Assembly (NCBI RefSeq): GCF_001613935.1
Contig: NZ_LQCI01000003.1
Coordinates: 416,500-480,499, forward strand
DNA: 64,000 bases
Source: Amycolatopsis regifaucium
GTDB lineage: Bacteria > Actinomycetota > Actinomycetes > Mycobacteriales > Pseudonocardiaceae
Direction: 5' to 3'
Of the stretch, positions 42,017 to 50,831 are shown piece by piece (position 1 is the stretch's first letter; each line of letters begins with the position of its first letter). Below the pieces are notes generated by a model. That model was not told where the DNA came from, did not search any database, and worked only from the letters and a program-made list of their open reading frames with translations. The position numbers and the translations under genes are program-made.

Positions 42017-43500
42017 GCTGGCGACTCCCCGTCGTTTCCCTTATTTGAATCGGACACGGCGGTGGTGTCCTGCTTCGCGGCGGAAGCTGCTTCCGCCGCG
42101 GGTGTGCCCGGCCTGCGCCGGGACACCCAGTCTTCGATGTTGCGCTGCGGCCCGGTCGACACGGCGAGCGCGCCCGGGGGCACGTCCTGCCTGATCACGG
42201 TGCCTGCCCCACTGTAAGCGCCATCGCCGATGGTCACCGGGGCGACGAACGTGTTGTCCGCGCCGAGCCGCACATGGGAGCCGATCGTGGTGTGGTGCTT
42301 GTTCACCCCGTCGTAGTTGACGAAGACGCTGGAACAACCGATGTTGCTGTTTTCGCCGATGGTCGCGTCGCCGACGTAGGTCAGGTGCGGAACCTTCGTC
42401 CCGGCCCCGATGTCCGCGTTCTTCGTCTCGACGAACGCGCCGAGTTTGCCCTTGGTCCCCAGCTTCGTGCCGGGTCGCAGGTAGGTGAACGGGCCGACCT
42501 TCACGCCGTCGCCGAGTTCCGAATCGGAACCGTGCGTCCGCACCACCGACGCGCCCGCACCGACGGAGACGTTCTCCAGCGTGCTGTCCGGGCCGATCTG
42601 CGCGCCTTCGCCGACCGACGTCGAACCCTTCAGCTGCACACCGGGCTCGATGACTACGTCGCGCGAGAGGGTCACTCCCGCGTCGATCCAGGTGCTCGAC
42701 GGGTCGACGATGGTGACGCCCGCCCGCTGCCAGCCGCGGACGATCCGGCGGTTCAGCTCGGCGCCGAGGACTGAGAGCTGCACGCGGTCGTTGACGCCTT
42801 CGGTCACCCACGGGTCGTCGATGACCAGCGCGCCGACACCCTTGCCGTCGCCGCGGGCGATGCCGAGGACGTCGGTGAGGTAGAGCTCGCCTTGCGCGTT
42901 GTCGGTCGAAAGCTTCGAGAGCCCGTCGACCAGTACCGAAGCGTCGAAGGCGTAGACGCCGGAGTTGATTTCGGCGATTTCGCGCTGCTCCGGGGTGGCG
43001 TCCTTCTGCTCGACGATCGAGGTGACGACGCCGTTCGCGTCACGGACGATCCGGCCGTAGCCGGTCGGGTCCGCGACGACCGCGGTCAGCACGGTGACCG
43101 CGTTGCCCGTCGAGGTGTGCTCGGCGACCAGGGAACCGAGCGTTTCGGTGTCGAGCAGCGGGACGTCGCCGTAGCTGACGACGACGGTGCCGGTCAGTCC
43201 GCCAGGCAGCGCCGAGAGCGCGCACGAGACGGCGTGCCCGGTGCCCTTCTGCTCCTCCTGGACGGCGGTGACGACCTCGCGGCCGAGCGCCTCGCCGACC
43301 TTCGCCAGCTTCGCGCCGACCGAGTCGCGACCGTGGCCGATGACCACGACCAGGTGTTCCGGGTTCAGCCCCGCGGCGGCCCGCACCGCGTGCTCGACCA
43401 GAGGACGGCCGGCGATGGGGTGCAGCACCTTCGGGGTGGACGAACGCATGCGGGTGCCCTCACCCGCGGCGAGGATCAACGTGCTCAGCGGGCCGGTCAC
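42013..43500 (-). CDS. glmU: Bifunctional UDP-GlcNAc pyrophosphorylase / GlcN-1-P acetyltransferase
   Basis: 495 residues. N-terminal uridyltransferase (about 1-240) with [20 protein letters not shown], and C-terminal left-handed beta-helix acetyltransferase (about 260-460), rich in hexapeptide repeats and ending with the acetyl-CoA site ([15 protein letters not shown]). A GGGAG ribosome site precedes the GTG start. It makes UDP-GlcNAc for the cell wall. Operon with prs; the GGDEF gene lies 44 bases upstream on the same strand. A C-terminal tail of about 40 residues is low in complexity. Confidence 0.97.
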   Translation of the reverse strand: MTGPLSTLILAAGEGTRMRSSTPKVLHPIAGRPLVEHAVRAAAGLNPEHLVVVIGHGRDSVGAKLAKVGEALGREVVTAVQEEQKGTGHAVSCALSALPGGLTGTVVVSYGDVPLLDTETLGSLVAEHTSTGNAVTVLTAVVADPTGYGRIVRDANGVVTSIVEQKDATPEQREIAEINSGVYAFDASVLVDGLSKLSTDNAQGELYLTDVLGIARGDGKGVGALVIDDPWVTEGVNDRVQLSVLGAELNRRIVRGWQRAGVTIVDPSSTWIDAGVTLSRDVVIEPGVQLKGSTSVGEGAQIGPDSTLENVSVGAGASVVRTHGSDSELGDGVKVGPFTYLRPGTKLGTKGKLGAFVETKNADIGAGTKVPHLTYVGDATIGENSNIGCSSVFVNYDGVNKHHTTIGSHVRLGADNTFVAPVTIGDGAYSGAGTVIRQDVPPGALAVSTGPQRNIEDWVSRRRPGTPAAEAASAAKQDTTAVSDSNKGNDGESPA

Positions 43501-43544
43501 GGCACTCCCAACATTTCACCAACGGTGGTTGTCGGGCATTGATC

Positions 43545-45302
43545 CTACGTGGGGTGCTCGGAGTCCCACGCGGGGTCGGTCGGAGCATCCTCGCCGGGCC
43601 ATCCGGTCACCGGATCGACGGCCATCGAGTTCACCGACGAAACCTGGTTCCCACCGCCGCGTTTTGCCTGGTACATGGCCGCGTCGGCACGCGCGAGGAC
43701 CTGTTCGGCCCGTTCCTGCGGGCGGAGCGAGACGAGGCCGACGGAGAGGGTGACCCCGTGCGAAAGGTGGTGTGGCAGAGATGCGACGGCATTCACAGAG
43801 CGGCCAAGGGCCTGCTTCGCCGCCGACGCCGGAGCCCCAGGTAGAAGCACGATGAACTCGTCGCCGCCGTATCGGGCGACGACGTCGTCGCCGCGCAGGG
43901 CGTCGCGCAGCGTGCTCGCGATGACACGGAGCACGTTGTCGCCCTCGGCGTGCGACTGCTTGTCGTTGACGTCCTTGAACCCGTCGAGGTCGACCAGCGC
44001 GACCGCGAGCGGCTGGGCGTCCGCGGACGACGCCAGCGAACGCAGCTTTTCGTCGAGCGCGCGCCGGTTCGGCAGCCCGGTGAGCGGATCCTGCAAAGCC
44101 TGCTGGGTGATGGCGCCGTGCTCGGCGGACAGGCGTTCGTGCTCGCGGCGCGCGTTCAGCGTGGCGATCTGCGATTCCCGCAGCGACCACATCTCCGATT
44201 CCAGGATGGTCGCGTAGTCGATCAGCGATTGGCTCGCCCCGGACGCGTAGTCGGGGGTGGTGTCGAGCCTGGCCAGCTCGCGGGCGAGATTCAGCCGCAT
44301 CGAAGGCAGCGAGCCGTCCTCGTTGTCTTCGCGGACCTCCTTGAGGACCTGCAGCGCTTCCTCGCGGCGGCCGGTGTTGTCCAGGCAACGGGCCAGCGCG
44401 ATGGCGATGATCTCGCGTTCGTGCGGGAACACCAGCTCCGGATGCAGCAGGGAGTTCAACCGTTCGATATGCGACGAATCGGGCGACGCCAGCGCGGCGG
44501 CCGCGGCGAGGACGCCGACCTGGTCGATCGCGGGCACCCCGGCCTTGCGCGGGAACAACGACTCGGTGAACGGGCCCTCGGCGGCCTGCGCCATCGAGGC
44601 CGCGGTGCGGAACTTGTCCGCTCCCTCGTCGTAGCGTTCGATGCGTTCGAGCCGCAGACCCCAGCCCAGCAGCATCTTGACCCGGTTGATCAGCTGGAGT
44701 GCGATCTCGTGCGGGCTCGCGCTGTCGCGGATCGCCTGCGCGGCACGGGCGATGGCCTCCTCGGCCGCCTCGTAGACGCCCAGCTGGTTCAGCACGAGCC
44801 AGCAGTCGACCAGTGTCGAGGACAGCATCCGGTCCCAGTTGCGCCTGCCGACCTGACGGTCCGGGACCGCGGAGTCGTCGAGGATGGCCAGCGCCCTGGC
44901 GATCTCGGTGAGGGCGGCGTCCTCCTGTTTGGCGATCACCAGCCGACGTCCGCGCAGGGCGTGCGCGTCGGCCCGCATCAGCGCGAGACCGTGCCGCCTG
45001 GTGTGCGCGAGCATCTCGTCGAGCCTGGGTTCGGCTTCGGCCGCGAGGCCGCGGGTGACCAGCCTGGCCACCGCGGAGTAGCGCAGCAGCTGCGCGACCA
45101 GCAGCGGTTCGCCGCGGCGCTGCGTCTCGTCGAGGAGTTCGTCGAGGCTGGTCACGATGTCCAGCTGCTCGGCGAAGCCGACGCGCTGGATGGCCGCACC
45201 GAGTTCGCGCGCGCGACCGTACAGCCAGGCGTCGGACATCTCCGCAAGCGCCGGCCGCCTGCTACTGGTCGTCGGGTCGATCGCGTCCTCGGTCAGCCGC
45301 AC
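43545..45302 (-). CDS. Cytoplasmic diguanylate cyclase with N-terminal TPR-like helical region
   Basis: 585 residues, GTG start. No signal or membrane helix. Residues 20-400 form an all-helical tetratricopeptide-like array, then a GGDEF domain (about 410-560). The motif RYGGDEF (479-483 for GGDEF) is intact, and an inhibitory RGDD I-site sits five residues before it, so the enzyme should make c-di-GMP and be product-inhibited. The substrate-binding and Mg residues DLDGFKDVND are also present. No EAL domain. It is 43 bases after tRNA-Gln and 44 bases before glmU, but probably has its own promoter. Confidence 0.9.
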   Translation of the reverse strand: MRLTEDAIDPTTSSRRPALAEMSDAWLYGRARELGAAIQRVGFAEQLDIVTSLDELLDETQRRGEPLLVAQLLRYSAVARLVTRGLAAEAEPRLDEMLAHTRRHGLALMRADAHALRGRRLVIAKQEDAALTEIARALAILDDSAVPDRQVGRRNWDRMLSSTLVDCWLVLNQLGVYEAAEEAIARAAQAIRDSASPHEIALQLINRVKMLLGWGLRLERIERYDEGADKFRTAASMAQAAEGPFTESLFPRKAGVPAIDQVGVLAAAAALASPDSSHIERLNSLLHPELVFPHEREIIAIALARCLDNTGRREEALQVLKEVREDNEDGSLPSMRLNLARELARLDTTPDYASGASQSLIDYATILESEMWSLRESQIATLNARREHERLSAEHGAITQQALQDPLTGLPNRRALDEKLRSLASSADAQPLAVALVDLDGFKDVNDKQSHAEGDNVLRVIASTLRDALRGDDVVARYGGDEFIVLLPGAPASAAKQALGRSVNAVASLPHHLSHGVTLSVGLVSLRPQERAEQVLARADAAMYQAKRGGGNQVSSVNSMAVDPVTGWPGEDAPTDPAWDSEHPT

Positions 45303-45345
45303 ACACCCCCACCGTTGAAAACGCCGCTGGTCATCTGTTCGTCTG

Positions 45346-45417
45346 CTCCGCCGCCAGGATTCGAACCTGAACTGTCAGAACCAAAATCTGAAGTGCTGCC
45401 GATTACACTACGGCGGA
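45346..45417 (-). tRNA. tRNA-Gln (anticodon TTG)
   Basis: On the minus strand a 72-nt cloverleaf: acceptor TCCGCCG (45411-45417) pairs with CGGCGGA (45347-45353); anticodon arm TCAGA-TTTTGGT-TCTGA holds TTG; T-arm GGTTCGAATCC. The CCA end is not encoded. A tRNA-Gln near glmU is also found in mycobacteria, as I recall. Confidence 0.92.
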
Positions 45418-45514
45418 TCGATCCTGGTCAGGATAGCCATGCCGGAGACGCCCGCGTGCGCCCGGGGGTTACCTCACGGCCGCGGCCTCTCCCCAGCGGG
45501 CGAAACCTCCTGTA

Positions 45515-45527
45515 CCGTAACTTACGG
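45515..45527. promoter_or_regulatory. Palindromic operator upstream of the desaturase
   Basis: CCGTAACTTACGG is a perfect 13-bp inverted repeat 65 bases before the desaturase start. The FasR-like TetR gene encoded just downstream is its probable ligand. A looser CTTAC...GTAAG repeat follows at 45521-45540. Confidence 0.55.
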
Positions 45528-45591
45528 CATCGTAGGTAAGGACACCCTTAGGGTCGCCCCCAAGGGTTGCACGGAGAAAAGAAGTGACTGC

Positions 45592-46542
45592 ATGACGGCT
45601 ACCCTCGACCGTTCCCAGACGCCCGCGAAGGGCCCCAAGCCGGTACTGGAAGGACACCGATCGAGCGGCGTGCAGCTCTCGGTCTACCTCGGGGTCATCT
45701 TCCCGCTCGCCGCGTTGCTCGCGGCTGTCCCGTTCGCCTGGGGCTGGGGACTGACGTGGGTCGACGTCGGCCTGTTCGTGGTCTTCTACGCGATCAGCGG
45801 ACTCGGTATCACCGTCTCGTACCACCGGTACTTCACGCACGGCTCGTTCAAGGCCAAGCCGTGGCTGCGCGTCGCGATGGCGATCGCCGGCAGCATGGCC
45901 GTCCAGGGCCCCGTGATCACCTGGGTCGCCGACCACCGGCGCCACCACGCCTTCTCCGACCGTGACGGCGACCCGCATTCGCCGTGGCTGTTCGGGACGT
46001 CCCCGGTCGCCATCGCCAAGGGTTTCTGGCACGCGCACATGGGCTGGCTGTTCGACCGCGACCAGACCAACGCGGAGCGTTTCGCGCCGGACCTGGTGAA
46101 GGATCCGGCCATCAAGAAGGTCGACGACCTGTTCTGGCTGTGGAGCCTGCTCACCCTCGTGCTGCCCGGCATCCTTGGCGGGTTGATCACCTGGTCGTTC
46201 TGGGGCGCGGTGACCGCGTTCTTCTGGGCCGGGCTCGTCCGTGTCTGCGTGCTGCACCACGTGACCTGGTCGGTCAACTCGGTCTGCCACATGATCGGTG
46301 AGCGCCCGTTCGCCGCCCGTGACAAGTCGGCCAACTTCTGGCCGCTGGCGATCTTCTCCTTCGGCGAGTCGTGGCACAACCTGCACCACGCCGACCCGAC
46401 CTCGGCGCGGCACGGCGTGCAGCGCGGTCAGATCGACATTTCCGCGCGGCTCATTTGGATCTTCGAGAAGTTCGGCTGGGCCCATGACGTGCGGTGGCCG
46501 ACTCCGCAGCGCCTCGCGCGCATCGCCGCCGAAAGCAAATAG
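45592..46542 (+). CDS. Membrane acyl-CoA delta-9 desaturase
   Basis: 316 residues from the ATG at 45592. Four membrane helices and the three iron-binding histidine boxes of the stearoyl-CoA desaturase family: H78RYFTH83, H115RRHH119 and H262NLHH266. It introduces the delta-9 double bond in membrane fatty acyl chains, using oxygen and an electron donor. DesA3-like proteins are the mycobacterial equivalents. It is followed 23 bases later by a FasR-like TetR gene and preceded by a palindrome, so both are likely regulated by membrane lipid status. Confidence 0.93.
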   Translation: MTATLDRSQTPAKGPKPVLEGHRSSGVQLSVYLGVIFPLAALLAAVPFAWGWGLTWVDVGLFVVFYAISGLGITVSYHRYFTHGSFKAKPWLRVAMAIAGSMAVQGPVITWVADHRRHHAFSDRDGDPHSPWLFGTSPVAIAKGFWHAHMGWLFDRDQTNAERFAPDLVKDPAIKKVDDLFWLWSLLTLVLPGILGGLITWSFWGAVTAFFWAGLVRVCVLHHVTWSVNSVCHMIGERPFAARDKSANFWPLAIFSFGESWHNLHHADPTSARHGVQRGQIDISARLIWIFEKFGWAHDVRWPTPQRLARIAAESK

Positions 46543-46565
46543 CGAGGTCGCGTTAGTCTTCTCGA

Positions 46566-47234
46566 ATGGCGGGGAGACGGCGAAGCAAACGTGAAGCGGT
46601 CACCGGGGCGCGTCCAGTCGCCCCGGTGGCCCGGGTGCGCATGACGGGGACCGAGCGCAGGCAGCAGCTGCTCAACGTCGCCAGAGCCCTTTTCGCGGAG
46701 AAGGGTTTCGAAGGCACTTCCATCGAGGAGATCGCGCATCGCGCGAACGTCTCCAAACCGGTGGTGTACGAACACTTCGGTGGCAAGGAAGGCATCTACG
46801 CCGTCGTCGTCGACCGCGAGACGCAGTTGCTGCTCGACCGGATGGTCTCCACTCTCCACGGCGGGCACCCGAGGGTGATGCTGGAGCAGGCGGCGATCGC
46901 GTTGCTCTCCTACGTCGAGGATTCGCACGACGGTTTCCGCATCCTGGTGCGGGATTCACCGGTCGCGAGTTCGACGGGCACGTTCTCCACGGTGCTGAAC
47001 GACATCGCCAGTCAGGTCGAGCACATCCTCGCGCAGCAGTTCGCCGCGCGGGGTTATGACGAGAAGCTGGCCGCGCTGTACGCGCAGGCGCTCGTCGGGA
47101 TGGTCGCGCTGACCGGGCAATGGTGGCTCGACGCGCGGAAACCGAAGCGGGACGAGGTCGCCGCGCATCTGGTGAACCTCGCCTGGAACGGTCTGTCCAA
47201 TTTGGAGCACAAGCCCAAGCTGCGGGTGTACTGA
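46566..47234 (+). CDS. TetR family regulator, FasR-like
   Basis: 222 residues from the ATG at 46566; the Met at residue 26 (46641) is where several relatives begin. Helix-turn-helix (TSIEEIAHRANVSKPVVYEH, about 51-70) and a C-terminal part similar to FasR (Rv3208) of mycobacteria, which senses long-chain acyl-CoA and controls fatty acid synthesis genes. GFRILVRDSPVASSTGTFS fits that group. It sits directly after the desaturase, so a role in membrane-lipid homeostasis is reasonable. Ligand and target are not shown by the sequence. Confidence 0.83.
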   Translation: MAGRRRSKREAVTGARPVAPVARVRMTGTERRQQLLNVARALFAEKGFEGTSIEEIAHRANVSKPVVYEHFGGKEGIYAVVVDRETQLLLDRMVSTLHGGHPRVMLEQAAIALLSYVEDSHDGFRILVRDSPVASSTGTFSTVLNDIASQVEHILAQQFAARGYDEKLAALYAQALVGMVALTGQWWLDARKPKRDEVAAHLVNLAWNGLSNLEHKPKLRVY

Positions 47235-47316
47235 GATCTGCGTCGCGCGGCAGTAACGTTTGCCCGGCGATGAGCGCTAGGACCCCCATAGAGATCATCT
47301 AGCTGGGGGAACCACC

Positions 47317-47949
47317 GTGGAAAACCATCCCGCGCCCGCCGTGGAACAGTTGGTGCCGAAGAAGAGAACCTGGCTCAAACCGGTCATCCGGCTGGGCATC
47401 TTCGGTGTCGTCGCCTTGATCGCGTTCTTCTTCGCGAATCCGTTCACGGCGTCGAGCACCGAAGTCGGCTCCTGCCTCAAGGGTGACATCGACAACGCGG
47501 ACAGTGTCAAGAACGCCGAATGTGGCACACCGGACGCGAACTTCAAGGTCGTCGGGAAGCAGAACGGCAAGTCGGAAATCGCGCTTCGCATTTCGGGGGG
47601 ATTGGAATGCGACGAATACGCCAATGTCGACGCCTACCTCTTCCAGGGGAAGAAGGCGGCCACTGACGGCGTGCTGCTGTGCCTGGAAGATCTCAAGAAC
47701 CCTGGTCAGCGACCGCCGGTCGTCGGCGACTGCCTTCCCGGCGACGCCGATGAAGCGAAGAAGCTCGCGACGGTCGACTGTGGGTCGGCTGGTTACAAAG
47801 TGCTCGCCGTCGAGAAGAAGCCCGCGGTTGCTTTCGAGGACACCACCTGCGCGCAGGTTCCGTCCACCGATGCGAAGCTCTCTTGGCAACGAGCCGGTGG
47901 CGCGTTGCCACAGGAGCGGGTGCTGTGCCTGGACAAGATCGAGCAGTAG
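47317..47949 (+). CDS. LppU/SCO3897-like membrane-anchored protein
   Basis: 210 residues, GTG start after GGGGGAACC. One membrane helix (about 23-42) follows a short basic cytoplasmic start, then an exterior domain with several Cys pairs (SCLKGD, NAECGTPD, ECDEY, LLCLED, DCLPGD, VDCGSAG), suggesting two tandem disulfide-bonded repeats of about 75 residues. It resembles the LppU / SCO3897 family of actinobacteria. Function unknown. Confidence 0.75.
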   Translation: MENHPAPAVEQLVPKKRTWLKPVIRLGIFGVVALIAFFFANPFTASSTEVGSCLKGDIDNADSVKNAECGTPDANFKVVGKQNGKSEIALRISGGLECDEYANVDAYLFQGKKAATDGVLLCLEDLKNPGQRPPVVGDCLPGDADEAKKLATVDCGSAGYKVLAVEKKPAVAFEDTTCAQVPSTDAKLSWQRAGGALPQERVLCLDKIEQ

Positions 47950-47953
47950 CTCG

Positions 47954-48346
47954 TCAGCGCAGGAGGCCGGTCTCCCGCAGGTGGTCGAAGATGATCTTGT
48001 CCACCGCGGAGACCCGGTCCCTGTCGGCGTAATCGAGCCAGGCGACTTCGTCGATTTCGCTGTCGGCCGCGAGTGTCCCGGTGAAATCGGCGGTGTAGCA
48101 CGTCATCCGGACCACGACGCCCGCCATGTGCCCATCGGCCTGTGCCTCGAAGACCCCGGCGGGCTCGACGCTCGCCGGGACGATCTCGACGGTCAGTTCC
48201 TCGCGGATCTCCCGGATCAGCGCCTCGGCGTCGTTTTCGCCGGGTTCGCGTTTGCCGCCGGGCAGGTAGAACACGGACTTGCCGCGTGAGCGCGTGCTCA
48301 GGATCCGGCCGTCCCGCAGGTGGAGCCAGGCGATCTTGTCGATCAT
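47954..48346 (-). CDS. NUDIX hydrolase
   Basis: 130 residues, one NUDIX domain. The box begins at Gly31 (GKREPGE) and continues EALIREIREELTV: Glu37, Arg45, Glu46, Glu49 and Glu50 are in place, with the usual Gly two residues later replaced by Thr52. This should be active on a nucleoside-diphosphate derivative. It ends just before the LppU-like stop and lies 3 bases after the isochorismatase-like gene on the same strand, so the last two are likely co-transcribed. Confidence 0.88.
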   Translation of the reverse strand: MIDKIAWLHLRDGRILSTRSRGKSVFYLPGGKREPGENDAEALIREIREELTVEIVPASVEPAGVFEAQADGHMAGVVVRMTCYTADFTGTLAADSEIDEVAWLDYADRDRVSAVDKIIFDHLRETGLLR

Positions 48347-48349
48347 GGC

Positions 48350-48871
48350 TCAGCCCAGCGCCGCGGCGGTCTCGGCGGTCGTGAGCACTTCGCCCAGCCG
48401 CGGGAACACCTTCGTGAGCGCCGATTCGTGGGAGATCGCGGCGATACCCGCCATCGCGTCCGAAACGGCGATGGTCTCGTAGCCGTGGTCGATCGCGGCG
48501 CGCAAAGTCGATTCGACGCCGTACTCCGTGGCGATCCCGCCGAGCACCAGTGTCTTCACGCCGAGTCCGCGCAGGAGTTCGTGGAGTCCGGTGCGGTAGA
48601 ACGCGCCGATCGTGTGCTTCGTGATCAGGTGTTCGCCGTCGCGGGGAGTCAGTTCGGCGACCAGTTCACTGCCGGGCGGCTGTTCGTCGACGTCCGGCCG
48701 ATGCGCCCGCACATGGACGATCGGTGCGCCTGCCGCGCTGAAGGCGTCGCGCAGCAAGACGGCGTTCGACACGACTTCGGCACCTTCGATCGGCACGGTT
48801 TCGAGTGCGACGATCCGCGTCTGGAGGTCGATCAGCACGAGCGCGGTCGTCACCGGGTCGATCTTCGTCAT
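48350..48871 (-). CDS. Isochorismatase-fold protein lacking the catalytic cysteine
   Basis: 173 residues. The isochorismatase-like fold shows Asp15 (VLIDLQ) and Lys85 (TKHTIGAF). In hydrolase members of this family the third residue is a Cys in a T-x-x-C-V motif. Here it reads ATEYGVEST, so position 118 is Gly, the same replacement seen in a recognised subgroup with GVES. Cysteine-hydrolase chemistry is then not expected. It follows a NUDIX gene in the same unit. True activity unknown. Confidence 0.8.
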   Translation of the reverse strand: MTKIDPVTTALVLIDLQTRIVALETVPIEGAEVVSNAVLLRDAFSAAGAPIVHVRAHRPDVDEQPPGSELVAELTPRDGEHLITKHTIGAFYRTGLHELLRGLGVKTLVLGGIATEYGVESTLRAAIDHGYETIAVSDAMAGIAAISHESALTKVFPRLGEVLTTAETAAALG

Positions 48872-48903
48872 GCGCGAGAGCCTAGTGTCCCTATGCTGGA
48901 GTC

Positions 48904-49629
48904 ATGGGGAAGCCCAGGGAAGTCGTGATCACCGGCGGTGGAACGGGAATCGGGTACGCGGTCGCGGCGGCGTTCTCCGCGCAGGGCGAACGGGTCACGA
49001 TCGCCGGCCGCCGCGAGCAGGTCCTCACCGAGGCCGCCACGTTGCTCGGCGCGAACCCGGTCCCGTTCGACGCGGCCGATCCGGACGCGGTGGAGCGGGC
49101 GCTGACGGAACTGCCGGAACACGTCGATGTCCTGGTCAACAACGCGGGCGGCAACACCGATTTCCAGAACGGATCGGCCGAAGACCTCAAAGCGTTCGCC
49201 GCGAACTGGCAGGCCAATCTGGACGCGAACGTGTTCAGTGCCGTCCTGGTCACGCGTGCCCTGCGGGACAGGCTCGCCGACGACGCGCGGATCGTCACCA
49301 TCGGTTCCATCGCCGCGCACACCGGAGCCGGTTCCTACGGTGCCGCCAAGGCCGCGTTGGAGGCCTGGAACGTCGACGTGGCAAGGGAATTCGGGCCGCG
49401 CGGGATCACCGCGAACATCGTCGCGCCCGGTCTGGTCGGGGACACCGAGTTCTTCCACGGCAACCTCTCCGACGAACGCCGCGCGACGCTGATCGGCAAC
49501 ACGCTGACCAAACGCGCCGGTGAGCCCGCCGACGTCGCCGAAGTGGTGACGTTCCTGGCGAGCCCGGCCGCGCGGCACGTCACCGGCCAGGTCGTCCACG
49601 TCAACGGCGGTGCTTACTTCGGTCGTTAG
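48904..49629 (+). CDS. Short-chain dehydrogenase/reductase
   Basis: 241 residues, classical SDR. Cofactor motif TGGGTGIG (10-17), the NNAGG motif (VDVLVNNAGGNTD), and catalytic Ser with Tyr-x-x-x-Lys (SYGAAKAALEAW). C-terminal signature GRQVVHVNGG-like ending HVNGGAYFGR. An NAD(P)-dependent oxidoreductase of unknown substrate. It diverges from the isochorismatase-like gene (32 bases) and converges with the sugar dehydrogenase, with the stops overlapping. Confidence 0.92.
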   Translation: MGKPREVVITGGGTGIGYAVAAAFSAQGERVTIAGRREQVLTEAATLLGANPVPFDAADPDAVERALTELPEHVDVLVNNAGGNTDFQNGSAEDLKAFAANWQANLDANVFSAVLVTRALRDRLADDARIVTIGSIAAHTGAGSYGAAKAALEAWNVDVAREFGPRGITANIVAPGLVGDTEFFHGNLSDERRATLIGNTLTKRAGEPADVAEVVTFLASPAARHVTGQVVHVNGGAYFGR

Positions 49630-50810
49630 GCGCCCGGCGTGACACGCAGCAGTTTGTCGTCCTCGCCTTCCGAGGTCGTCACGTAGAGGGAGCCGTCCGG
49701 CGCGCCGCGGACAGCGCGCAGCCTGCCGAACTTGTCGTCGAACTCGGGCGGCAGCGTCACTTCGGTGACGGCGCCGGCGTCGTCGAGGCGGAACAGCAGC
49801 AGCTTCTGGCCTTTGAGCGCGGTGACGGCGAGGGCGCCTTCGAGCGCGCCCCACTGCGATCCGGTGAGGAATTCGGCGCCACAGATCGCCTCGGTGATCT
49901 CCCCGGTCGTCCACAAAGGACGGACAGCGTCCGGGAACCGTCGCGTGTCGGTCATCGGCACGCTTTCGTCGTAGCTGGTCTCGGTGCCGCCCTTCGACGG
50001 GTCCCAACCGTAGTTCCCGCCCGGCCGTTCCAGGTTGACCTCGTCGTCGATGGTCGGCCCGTGCTCGGCCGTGAACACCTGACCGGAGCCGGGCCGCACC
50101 GTCACGCCCTGGACGTTGCGGTGTCCGTAGGTGAACACACGCTGTTCGTTCGGGTTCGCCGAGGTGATGAACGGGTTGTCCGGCAACGGGTTGCCGGTCT
50201 TCGCGTCGACCCGCAGCACCTTGCCGCCGAGGCTGGTGCGGTCTTGCGGATGCTGTGGGCGGGCGGTGTCGCCGGTGCCGACCAGCAGCGCTCCGTCCGC
50301 GCCGAACGTGGGACGGCAGCCCGAGTGGCGGCCGCTGGGGTTCACCGGCAGGCCGGTCAGCAGGTCCTTGACCTTCGTGGCGTTCGCGCCGTCCTCGGAA
50401 AGCCGCCAGGTGACCAGCCGGATGTCGACGGCGTTGTCGCCCTCCTTGTGGGTCTGGCAGGTGATGAACTCACGCGACGTCGCGAAGTCCTTGCTGATCA
50501 CCATCCCCATCAGGCCGCCTTCGCCGCGCACGTGGACGTCGGAGAAGTCGGCGGTGACGTCGCGTTTCGTGCCTCCGTCGACCAGGGCCAGCTTTCCGGG
50601 GCGCTGGGTGACGAGGATCTTCCCGTCGGGTAGGAAACCGACGTCCCAGCCGTGTTCGAGGCCTGCCGTCACCTGCTCGACCTTCAGTTTCGACACGGCG
50701 GGTTTCGAGGTGACCGGCGGCGCGCTCTGCACCGTCTCGCTCGACGCCCCCGAACAGGCCGTGACCAGCAAGGACAAGGACGTGAACGCGACGACAGCCG
50801 TTGAGCGCAT
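49626..50810 (-). CDS. PQQ-dependent sugar dehydrogenase-like lipoprotein
   Basis: 394 residues. Signal peptide with lipobox VTA-Cys19, so it is a surface lipoprotein. The mature part is a six-bladed beta-propeller of the soluble glucose/sorbosone dehydrogenase (GSDH) type: GWDVGFLPDGKILVTQRPGK, GEGGLMGMV, RHSGCRPTFGADG, YGHRNVQGV, and EHGPTIDDEVN. It should use pyrroloquinoline quinone to oxidise sugars, though PQQ binding is not proven for all members. Its stop overlaps the SDR stop. Confidence 0.88.
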   Translation of the reverse strand: MRSTAVVAFTSLSLLVTACSGASSETVQSAPPVTSKPAVSKLKVEQVTAGLEHGWDVGFLPDGKILVTQRPGKLALVDGGTKRDVTADFSDVHVRGEGGLMGMVISKDFATSREFITCQTHKEGDNAVDIRLVTWRLSEDGANATKVKDLLTGLPVNPSGRHSGCRPTFGADGALLVGTGDTARPQHPQDRTSLGGKVLRVDAKTGNPLPDNPFITSANPNEQRVFTYGHRNVQGVTVRPGSGQVFTAEHGPTIDDEVNLERPGGNYGWDPSKGGTETSYDESVPMTDTRRFPDAVRPLWTTGEITEAICGAEFLTGSQWGALEGALAVTALKGQKLLLFRLDDAGAVTEVTLPPEFDDKFGRLRAVRGAPDGSLYVTTSEGEDDKLLRVTPGA

Positions 50811-50831
50811 GGCATCAGCATGCCACCGCTT

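Noticed and set aside
45346-45417. tRNA-Gln as an integration site of a genomic island
   Set aside because: No integrase, no direct repeat and no change in gene content beside it.
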